Positions 13,044 through 22,591 of a DNA stretch of 64,000 nt are shown in pieces. How positions within the stretch are numbered: the stretch's first letter is position 1; each line of letters opens with the position of its first letter. The notes below the pieces were generated by a model, which was not told the origin of the DNA, ran no database searches, and worked only from the letters and a program-made list of their open reading frames with translations. Source of the stretch: Rosa chinensis (lineage: Eukaryota; Streptophyta; Magnoliopsida; Rosales; Rosaceae); the NCBI RefSeq assembly GCF_002994745.2, contig NC_037094.1, forward strand, positions 14,817,001 to 14,881,000, written 5' to 3'. A program made the position numbers and the translations under genes.

Positions 13044-13393
13044 CTAAAAGCTTCTTTGACAAGATCTCCATGAAGTAAGAAATGCAATATAATATAAGTT
13101 TTCTGATCTGGTTTTATTTCAAATTTAGACATCAACAAATATACAAATACTAAATCCTTACCATTTTCGCCAGTCCTCCTCTCCTACCTGTCAGCCAATC
13201 CACACAGAAACCCAGGGACCAGCCACAATCCACTGGAGAGCTCCTAGATAACCCGTACGTGTTCATGACCAGACAAGCTCAAACTATGCATCATATTTTA
13301 AATCAATTAGCCACCATAATCATCAGACAAATTCAATTTGTCTCAAGTTGAGCTGAAAGGAATCTTGTACAGCTAGACAAGCAAGCTGGCATG

Positions 13394-13416
13394 CCCCCCC
13401 CCCCCCCCCCCCCCCC
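13394..13416 (+). repeat. poly(C) tract, 23 bases
   Basis: A pure C run in the promoter of peptide copy 3; the equivalent positions in copies 1 and 2 have only short C runs (ctcctaacc, cccatcccta), so it expanded here. Its length may be unreliable in the assembly. Confidence 0.95.
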
Positions 13417-13513
13417 AACACACACCAGTTGAAAAGATTTTTTCTAGCCTTCTCTGAATCTTCATGGATCACATTCACCCCAATCCCCTGATAACTCATT
13501 CAGCTTCAACTGC

Positions 13514-13520
13514 TATATAA
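13514..13520 (+). promoter_or_regulatory. TATA box of peptide gene copy 3
   Basis: TATATAA 91 bp upstream of the ATG at 13605, in the same aactc context as copy 1. Confidence 0.6.
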
Positions 13521-13604
13521 ACTCCCAACCAATACCACTATGTCCAGATCTATCAAACAAAAAGACAGCAAGAAAATAAGTTTGAAATTGACTGAGGTTG
13601 CAAA

Positions 13605-13778
13605 ATGAATAGCAAGGTCTCTGATGTTCAAGCTGCTGAAAGCTTCAGAAGCAGAAGGCCTCTTCCAAAGAGGGGGCAAATAAAATCAAGAATAGCTGCA
13701 AATGCTTTTCATTCCATAGTGTCTGTGCTATCCAAAGCCTCTTCAGACCGCAAACATCCCAGCAGAAAACCCATTTGA
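13605..13778 (+). CDS. small basic peptide gene, copy 3 (57 aa)
   Basis: Single exon starting MNSKVSDV and ending RKHPSRKPI. The core LPKRGQIKSRIAANAFHSI and VSVLSKASSDRKHPSR are intact. Relative to copies 1 and 2 it lacks a few residues between the N-terminal AAE and the FRSR motif and has a shorter C-terminus. The deletion is in frame, consistent with purifying selection on reading frame. A poly(C) expansion lies 190-210 bp upstream. Function unknown. Confidence 0.68.
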   Translation: MNSKVSDVQAAESFRSRRPLPKRGQIKSRIAANAFHSIVSVLSKASSDRKHPSRKPI

Positions 13779-14299
13779 GTGAGAGCTAGAGCGTTAGAAA
13801 TTATATATTCATATCTTATTGGCAATGTATGATAGATATCTTCTTAATGTATTTGGCTCATTTTCTCTCATTTTATTTCTCAGTGTCTATAAAGATATAG
13901 CAGCTAACCGGAGAAACAAAGAAAGAAAAAAACAATAAAAAATAAAATGGCAAGGATTCAAGAGGAGCCAATATTTAAACAATATGTTAAGTTCCCAATT
14001 CCAGCAAGATACTTGGTTATAGCTAGAAACACTTGAAGATATGTTAGCAAAGCAAATTATACTAGTTTGATAGTTGATTATCCTCATAAATTTTCGAACC
14101 CTGGAAAATAGATTCGAACATTTAGCTTATCCACAATGAAAAAGTTGATGGGGATATGTATATGGGAAGTATAAACATAACAGGAAAAAATAAATAAATA
14201 AATAAATACAAAAGTCCTTTGGATTAATAAACATTCCTATCATTATCTAATACTAAATGCAAAAGCAGATTATGACCGCACAAGGCGATGTCAAACCCA

Positions 14300-14751
14300 A
14301 CCTGATCAGATGACAAGTATTGCAAAAAGTGGTTCCGTATGTCGAAACCAAGCTGCAACTTCTCTCAGTATCATCTTGCAAGAAAAAATATGCAGGTCAG
14401 TAATTTCATCGAACACTTTATCTGCAACCCACTTATTCCCACACCTAGACTACTTATCCATAACTGAATTACTCAAATGAACTGAACACCCACATAAAGA
14501 CCCAACCTTTACACCGACCCATGAACCAGTTTCCCCTGCTTCTCACCAAGCACAGCTGGCAAGCCAAACCCAGTCAACTCCGAGCCCAAACCGATCAGAT
14601 AGTTTAAAAACGGGTTCGGGTCGCCGGAATCGGGCCAACCCGGAAATAAGGGCGTTGTACGACACAGTATCTGTGTATGCGGTGTCGTTGAGGAACTGAG
14701 TGGAGGTGTTAAGGGTCTGATAGGGTGATCTGTGAGCTTCTCTTCCTTCAT
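14300..14751 (-). pseudogene. PPR protein, N-terminal part, broken
   Basis: On the minus strand, from about 14650 down, the translation reads DTVSYNALFPGWPDSGDPNP and then a GFGLPAVLG element, the typical plant PPR pattern DTVSYNxxIxGxxxSGDxxxAL...GFTxxAVLxxC. Below 14470 a different frame reads SRCGNKWVADKVFDEITDLH, the next PPR unit (YSRCGxxxxAxKVFDEMxxxD), with a TAG two residues before. Stops and frame changes make it a pseudogene. Its C-terminal E motif appears at 12826-13043, so the peptide-gene duplication unit has broken into it or co-duplicated with it. Confidence 0.65.
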
Positions 14752-14769
14752 GGTTTTGCTGAACCTGAA

Positions 14770-15822
14770 CCTGAATGGCTAATGCTTTCGCGGCAAAATT
14801 CAGTTGAAAAGGTCGTTAGTTCGTTACTACTCAGCTCCGGGCTGGGCTTGGGAGTTGGGATATAACGAGAACAACCTAGGGCCCAAAAAGAGAGAGATTT
14901 GAATTTTGAGAAATAAATGTGTCCGATGATTCCGTCGTACTTATATCTAATGTTCTATTTCAATTAATGTCTTATATTACCGAGAGATTATTCAGAGCAC
15001 CGCCGTACACTTGCATCAACATAAATGAATGGTTAGATTGCATTAAATACACATTTTGTTTATTAAAAATAAAGTTAATAATAAATATCAAAGGTTGAGA
15101 TTATTTTATAAGGGTTTGGTCACTTACACCGTCGGTGCATAAAATAATTTACATCTATTACCATGCAATTTCTACTTCATGGGAAAAAAATGGATGCAGA
15201 CTCATTGAACAAAATGTTGTTTGATATGTGATCTATAAAGTAAGTGAAACTAAACGTTATTGATGCATTATTTTTCAAATGCATCACTAAACAACAGTTA
15301 TTTATCGAGAGATGATAATTAGTAACTAATGCGAAGATATATGATTGGATTATTAATATATGATTCTCACATTCACATAAATTTGTTCACATGTCTTTTT
15401 GGCAACAGTGTATTTCAGATCAAAATCTAGCTACAACTCAAAATTGAGGTCTATGCCATGAAGATTGAAGAATCCAGGAGAATATATGCATAGTTGAACA
15501 ACAAAAGTATGTCAAAACAGGTGGCAATATATGTCGGTGATAATAGGATGAGCGGTGAGAAATGCGGAGTCAATATTAATCCTTCTTTACTGCCTCTGTC
15601 TCCTTAAGTGGGGAACTAGAGGACATTAATAGGAGTATGGTGGAGACTGGAGAGGTTACCAACTGCCCCCACTTTCTTTTGAAATCTCTCACCCTTCTTT
15701 CTTCCAAACCTACCAAAAGAAAACAAGAGGGGTGTTGCACATGTACTAGTCCTGTACAATTTTCAACTTTGGCATCACTATTATTGGTACTTCTTATTAG
15801 GTATGAGAACCATTAACCATGG
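14770..15822. other. intergenic
   Basis: AT-rich DNA upstream of the PPR relic and left of the hAT element; no gene, RNA or inverted repeat is evident. Confidence 0.45.
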
Positions 15823-16048
15823 GGCAAATGTAGGCCTCATCAAAAAGCCCGCGGATCAAGTGGGCCGATGGAGGCCCGCCGGCCCGGAGGGCTTTTAGCC
15901 CGGCCCGGCCCGTCAAAAAACCCGCAAAAGCCCGCCTTGGTGGGCCGAGGGCCGGCCCGCCTAAAGCCCACAAAAACCCGGCCCGGCCCGTAGGCCCGGC
16001 CCGCCAAAGGCCCGCTAGGCCCGGCCCGTAAAAGCCCGTAAAATATTT

Positions 16049-16339
16049 TATATATATATATATATATATATTTGTAGTTATGTGTGTGTGTGTTTATAAA
16101 TATATATACACACACATAGATATATATATATTTGTGTGTGTTTATATATATGTATATATATATATTTATATATGTGTGTGTTTATATATAATATATATAT
16201 AGAGATATATATATGTGTGTGTGTGTGTGTTTATATATATGTATATATATATATTTATATATGTGTGTGTGTTTATATATATGTATATATATATTTATAT
16301 ATGTACGTGTGTGTGTTTATATATAATATATATATATAT

Positions 16340-16383
<44 letters not shown>

Positions 16384-16412
16384 TTGTTTATATATATAAT
16401 ATATATATAGAG

Positions 16413-16443
<31 letters not shown>

Positions 16444-16445
16444 GA
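16049..16445 (+). repeat. compound (TA)n/(TG)n microsatellite
   Basis: About 400 bases of alternating tatata, tgtgtg and short tttata units, themselves in a higher-order pattern (gtgtgtgtttatatat repeated about six times). Tyr/Ile/Val/Cys-rich ORFs across it are artefacts. Confidence 0.95.
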
Positions 16446-16511
16446 AGTTCTTATACTTCTATTATTCTATATAGAATATGTGCATATATATATATTCTAC
16501 ATATCGGTAAT

Positions 16512-17727
16512 TGGTTGACTAATTAGATCGGGTTCAAAACTATGGTGAAATTGACTAAATTTTTAACCACACGCATAATTTATTGTAATAAACTCATCCA
16601 ACGGTCGGTTTTTCCATTTTCTTTGAATTGATAGGGATTGCTCTTTGGAGTGTATGATATATAAATATAGGTTTATAAGAGTAACTAAGTTTGACCTAGT
16701 TGATCGAATTCGAAACAATAACGAAATTGGCTAGATTTTATACAATCACCATAAAACATTACAATCTCTCCATCGAGCGGTTGGTTTCTCCGAATTCATT
16801 TTCTACTTCATGGTTGCTTTAGAATGAACCTAAACAATTTAAATGCAATGTATAAGTCATACAACTAAAGGAATAAAATTGGTATACACCAATGTGTTTG
16901 TAATTAAAATTAATTTTTTTATCTTATGTCCACGCACATCCATCGATGGAATATATACAAACGTGATGTGAAAAAATAAGCACGTTTCGCGGTTGCCAAG
17001 CCATCGGTCAACTAATAAAACATATAAGTGACTACGGTTGACCAATCCGATCGGATTCGAAAATATGGTGAAATTGGCTAAATTTTTTACCACACTCATA
17101 ATTTATTGTAATAAACTCATCCAACGGTCGGTTTTTTCATTTTCTTTGAATTGATAGGGGTTGCTCTTTGGAGTGTATGATATATAAATATAGGTTTATA
17201 AGAGTAACTACGTTTGACCTAGTTGATCGAATTCGAAACAATAACGAAATTGGCTAGATTTTCTACAATCACCATAAAACATTACAATCTCTCCATCGAG
17301 CGGTTGGTTTCTCCGAATTCATTTTCTACTTCATGGTTGCTTTAGAATGAACCTAAACAATTTAAATGCAATGTATAAGTCATACAACTAAAGGAATAAA
17401 ATTGGTATACACCAATGTGTTTGTAATTAAATTTTTTTTTTTTATCTTTTGTCCACGCACATCCATCGATGGAATATATACAAACGTGATGTGAAAAAAT
17501 AAGCACGTTTCGCAGTTGCCATGCCATCGGTCAAACAATAAAACATATAAGTGACTACGGTTGACCAATCCGATCGGATTCGAAAATATGGTGAAATTGG
17601 CTAAATTTTTTACCATACTCATAATTTATTGTAATAAACCCATCCAACGGTCGGTTTTTCCATTTTCTTTGAATTGATAGGGGTTGCTCTTTGGAGTGTA
17701 TGATATATAAATATAGGTTTATAAAAA
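16512..17727 (+). repeat. tandem repeat, period 523-525 bp, about 2.3 copies, inside the hAT element
   Basis: Units start at 16512, 17037 and 17560, with the landmark tatggtgaaattg recurring at 16540, 17063 and 17587 and tggagtgtatgatatataaa in each copy. Copies 1 and 2 are nearly identical over most of the length; copy 3 stops after the tggagtgtatg block. The minus-strand ORFs in the units are duplicates of one another and have no family features. Confidence 0.9.
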
Positions 17728-18147
17728 TTAGTGTCTTTAAAAATTTATTTATCAATAAATTAGTATCTATATATAAATATAGATTTTTTTGGGTACAATA
17801 TAGTTATATAGATCTATTATCTTTGGTTGTATTTGATCATTATCCATTGAATTTCCAAAGCTTGATTAAAAAAAAAAACTTGTGTCTTTAAATATTTATT
17901 TATAAATAAAGCCCGCAAGGCCCGGCCCATAAAAGCCCGCAAGGCCAAGCCCGGCCCGGCCTGAAAAAGCCCGCAAGGCCCGCTTTATATGGACGGGCTT
18001 GGATCCTTTGATTTTTAATAAAGCCCGGCCCGGCCCGGCCCGCAATTATTTAAAAATATGGCAAGGCCCGGCCCGGCCCGGCCCGAGCCCGCTATGAATG
18101 GGCCGGGCCGGGCCCGGCCCGGCCCGTTGACGACCCCTAGGCAAATG

Positions 18148-20600
18148 TGCACTTTGATAATGCATCTTGGTTTTCTTTTCCCTAAGAATATGTGAACAAA
18201 ATGATTACCATGTTTAATGCTGCTAATTATTTGCCTTTGAAATCTATGTTTGAACCTTATATAGTTACAAACATTCTCTTGTTAAATGATTCAACGAATT
18301 ATTCTTTCGTAGTTAAAATGATGACAGTTAACTACCTATTATATTTAGTATGTCTAAATTGAAAAGTAACAATTGGGCCAAACACCATCAATCATCTACT
18401 TAAAACCTCAATGTCAATTTCAACCATAGTCTCATTGACAGAAATCCTAAATCGTTGTGCCCACGTACGCCATGCGCACTTAACCGCACTCACATTTCAA
18501 ATGACATTACACGTAATATATATATATATATATAATTAATTTTAAACTATAAATTGATAGTTTGGTAACATTACATTGTTAATATGAATAAGGTAGAAAA
18601 ATTGTCCTCTAACCATAAAAAGACACATTGATATTAGAGTTGCTATACAAATCCAAAATACGAAACTATTGTCCAATCTCCAAATAGTTAGTAGTTCATT
18701 CACTTATAACCCTATAAAATATCTAAGAATGAATTGTAATATAAGTAATCTAATTAAGATGGTATTAATGATTATGCTTGTAACATTCAAGTATGGTACT
18801 AAACCATTCTTACATTATGTCACCAAGACAAGTCCACTTTAGCAAAAGTAGATAATAACTTTAGACACCACTTGTCGCTTAATTATCTACCATTAAAATC
18901 AATAGTTGAAGTTATAAATGAAGTGAATAATCAATCCGTCACTGTTTTTAATCCCAGCTTTCCTTGACATGAATCAGTAACCAAATCTAACAAGTGTTCT
19001 ATCCAAAACAAAAAAACAAAAAAATGTACCAAATATTTTTTTATATTTTTTTTGAAGAAAATCTGGCTATATATATGGTTGTTGTTGATGATGCTGATTA
19101 TATATCCAGATGATGAGCCAGATATTTCCTTCATTTAACATCAACTACTTTCCCACTCACCCACCAAGAATGCTTGCTCCACATTCAATGAGATCGAAAG
19201 TTTAAACTGGTTTAATTTGGGGCAAAAACAAAAGCTTCCACGGGTCTTCACTGTTTTCAAAATCTGGGGCCAATCATAATTATTGCACTAGATTTTAGCC
19301 TGTAAAACTATTTCGTCTCACTGTACGTTTTTCTGGGTACCTACTGTATTGGCTTATGTTCTAACATAAATCATATATGCCTATATTTTGTTCGCTTCTT
19401 TGTCCCATGCAACTATATATCGCGCCAGTCAATTCAGTTCCACTTGATCCCTGTTTCATGGTGACGCATCTTTCAGGCTAAGGAATGGGAAAACTTTCTC
19501 TTGTGATAGATCACATTACCAGCTAGCTGTTTCTATTTGTTTAAATCTGGCAGTGTAAACTGCCAAAACTGATCCTCTGCAAGTTAATATTATTCACAGA
19601 ATCACTATGACACTATACATATACATCCCAGATCCAATCTGTTGAATCGAATTATTCTAGCTCATTCCTTTGTTTTTGATTCTGTTGTACCGGTTTGTAG
19701 TCCTTGTACATATGTGATCAAAAAATCACCCCAACGCGTATATATGTATGTTCTTCATGACCAAAATGAAATACTACTGCTAGCTATACTTTAAAAATCC
19801 TATTTAACTGACTTGGGTAAAAAGTAGAATGTATATATGCAGCTGTTGCAGGCTAGGGAAAGGAATAAATTCAGTGATTGGAATGCAGATTAAATTGTTT
19901 AGAACTATGAGATCGATGCACATCTTAGAGGGGAAGTTCGAGTTAATGTGATCGAGCACTTTTGGGTTCAAACGTCGAGCTCAAAATATATTCTATTTTA
20001 AGGCAAAAATAGACAGCCATTATTATATGCAAGAGGTGCAACTGCTTAATCCTTAATCAATTTAGGTTATTAATTGGCTAGTAGCTCACTAGCTCAGTCA
20101 ATTATACACAATAAAGTCTTAATCAAAGAACCTAACCCATGCAGATTTTTCGGCAAACGATGACATTTAGTTTTATACTAATATTGAGGCTATTTAAAAT
20201 TCTAACTCTATTAGCAATTATGTGGTACTGGATGATTGATGAACAAGCCAGCATGATCGCTTGAGCTCATGATCAAGATTCAAAGGGTAGGTTTTTCGTA
20301 GTTGCCATCATTCACCAAGAAAACCTAATCTGATATTACAAAACAAATTATAAAAATTAATTAATATCCTCCTAAGAGGGATTATAACCTCAATGCTCAT
20401 TAACCTAACATGATACTGCAAATGGAGCGATTCTTGTCAATATTATTGACAATGCAAATAACAACCATCGTGAAAAATGAGATTTGTCAATGGTTCGTGT
20501 TAATGTTTACATAACACATTGAACCTTCTAATTTTTATTAATGATGACAAAGAATAGTAAAGTTATGGTATGTTAATATTTTTCATACATGTTTTATTAC
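18148..20600. other. intergenic, 2.4 kb
   Basis: AT-rich, with a short (AT)n at about 18519-18534. I see no exon-like ORF, RNA gene or clear transposon end. Confidence 0.45.
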
Positions 20601-20605
20601 ATTTA

Positions 20606-21371
20606 GAGTGCGGCTATTGCCACCCTACGAACCACTTTATTCACTCTACATGCTCCTCACCCTACATATTTTTTTAGTTTCAAGTTTACTTTGTTCACCC
20701 ATTTATAATACCCAAAATATCATTTTCCGTACATACTCTTCTCATCCTACATATATTTTTTTTTAGTTTCAAGTTTGCTTTGTTCATCATACATGATCTT
20801 CCGTTTTTTTAGAATGCAAGAATCAAGCTTAAATGATCGACCTCCTCAAGGAGCTCGGCAAAACCCATTATACAAGAAGCAAAGACGAAGGCCTTCCACT
20901 CGATCTTAGGATATATGTTCCTCAAGAAATCAATATTCAAGTCCACTCAATTCTATGATAATGACCTGGAGAAGAATTCTAATAGGTAGGTTGTATGTAT
21001 GTACATTTTCCTATAGCAAGAGAATCCAACTTGAAGAAAAGAAAACAAAAACACATTTACATCATTTTCAGGCTCCAAGTAGGTGTTTTCAAATTCTATT
21101 AGCATTAATATTTTTGAGTCATAGTTGTTAACATAACATTAGAACGATTGAAGATGATGAGTGCTAAAAAAAGAAAGTGTTATGGTTTAATGATGATTGA
21201 AACGATTAAGCTTTAAGTACGTGTCCTATATAGAATAAGAAAACAAATTGAAATTTTTTAATAAAATATTATCCTTTATTGTAATTTTATTTTAGGGTAT
21301 TTTAGTCTTTTAATAAATCAGAAAGTTGTAGAGTGAACAAAGTGGTTCGTTGAGTGGTAATAGCCGCATCC
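20606..21371. mobile_element. terminal-inverted-repeat DNA element, about 0.77 kb, superfamily unclear
   Basis: The ends share an imperfect inverted repeat of about 43 bp: left gtgcggctattgccacccta (from 20608), right complement gatgcggctattaccactca, both continuing cgaaccactttrttcactctac. Left-arm sequence is partly duplicated: two copies of tttagtttcaagtttrcttt at about 20670 and 20763, each followed by gttca. No TSD is clear: flanks share only the imperfect pair acattta / gcattta. No transposase. Confidence 0.6.
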
Positions 21372-21379
21372 TTGCATTT

Positions 21380-22170
21380 AATATTTAACAATTTGAGGAC
21401 ATGTGTTATAATTTTGAGTACTCACGTTCTAACTAGAAAAAAAATATTCATTAAGGTAAATAAATCATTCAAAATAGTAAAATAAGTTCTCATTTGGTAA
21501 ATATATAACGTACATATAGTTAACATATTGTAGAATTTTCGATAAAGAAAGAAGAAGTAAGTATTACAGAAAAACATGGTTTTGTCAGACGAGTTTTGTT
21601 TGACCTGGTCTCATACCAATTTTATTTTTACATTTGTGTCATATCAATAGACATAAATGGACATTATTAGATTACTAGACACAAAGGGATGGATTTGTTT
21701 ATGCTTAATTTAATTACCATCATATAGCATCACAATCACATAAACGGTATCTGTTACAAGCAGTTACACTCCAAATTTGTTGAATACATTGTGGAAGCTT
21801 TTGCTCTCTTTGCTACAAAAGGTCAAAAATACAAAATTAAAGGTCAAATACTAAGTACAAAAAGAAAAATGATTAGAAGGTAAATACGGCACCAATAAGT
21901 AAAGTTAAACAAAAAAAACCGTCTAATTACGATAATTACTAGCTCCCTTTTATGCCCCATCAAACAAAGACACTTGCAATCAGGTAAGGACAGTAACACA
22001 TGCAACCATGGTCTTCTTTCTGTGGCCGCTCCACACCACCCCCTCGGAAACCGTGTAACAAGATCAACGGTCCGAAACACTCCACCTCTTCACTCACACA
22101 ATTCACATATCCGAGCAAACACGCCCCAAACTAAACCCACATCACAGTCATCACTATAACCAGTAAATAA
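21380..22170. other. intergenic, upstream of the DUF604 gene
   Basis: AT-rich DNA; the last few hundred bases are the distal promoter of the downstream gene. No separate gene is supported. Confidence 0.4.
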
Positions 22171-22178
22171 ATAAAAAA

Positions 22179-22189
22179 ATATATATAAA
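22179..22189 (+). promoter_or_regulatory. TATA-like box, DUF604 gene
   Basis: An atatatataaat run followed about 30-60 bases later by a pyrimidine-rich leader (cttcttcctcttctcctcc at about 22280). This would give a 5' leader of roughly 370 bases before the ATG at 22592. Confidence 0.4.
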
Positions 22190-22591
22190 TAATAATCCGA
22201 GTGTCTCTTTATTCGGGTAGAGTCTTCTGCAACCTGGCAGCAATGCAAGCTCTCACCTTTACATCATCTGCAACACCACTTCGCCTTCTTCTTCCTCTTC
22301 TCCTCCTTTCCCATTCCCAGCTGTTAAATTAACCCCCCAATTTCCTCATTATTACAAAGCCACCCCATTTTTTTCGTTCACATTCACAGAGATCTGGGCC
22401 TGTTCATCGTTTCCTTCATCTCTAGCAATAGGGTCGCAGAGGCGACAAAGATTCTCCCAACATGATACGCAAGCTGTGATTTGTTCATATTTTTTTTTTT
22501 TTCCTTTTTTAAAGATTTTTCTGTTCAATCTCAACGACAGCTAGAGTAGTGTGAGGAACAGGACCCGGGTTGGAGCTCAGGAGTTCTGAAA

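Larger units (their letters stand above)
9060..14400. repeat. three-copy tandem segmental duplication, period about 1.9-2.0 kb
   Basis: Copies begin near 9060, 11090 and 13130 (the last incomplete). Shared landmarks in order are a ttggcagcagcatggcc-type block (copies 1 and 2), a ggaccagccacaatcca block (9356, 11336, 13217), a gagctgaaaggaatcttg block (9509, 11487, 13350), a TATA-type box, the small peptide ORF, and an aaattatagattcatatc block after the stop. Copies 1 and 2 also end in an antisense PPR fragment. Peptide start codons sit at 9734, 11705 and 13605. Divergence is appreciable, so the duplications are not recent. Confidence 0.85.
15831..18139. mobile_element. non-autonomous hAT element, 2.3 kb
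   Basis: It begins taggcctcatcaa and ends with the complement of taggggtcgtcaa, and is flanked by a perfect 8-bp duplication ggcaaatg (15823-15830 and 18140-18147), the hAT signature. Both ends carry dense GGCCCGGCCCG subterminal repeats, mostly as inverted arrays, typical of transposase-binding regions. The interior has a TA/TG microsatellite block and a 2.3-copy tandem repeat but no transposase ORF. Members of this kind depend on a transposase made elsewhere. Confidence 0.88.

Noticed and set aside
16136..16526. Tyr/Ile/Cys/Val-rich ORFs
   Set aside because: Artefacts of the TA/TG microsatellite.
16857..17622. Paired minus-strand ORFs of 80 residues
   Set aside because: Duplicates caused by the 523-bp tandem unit; no family motif and they sit in a non-autonomous transposon.
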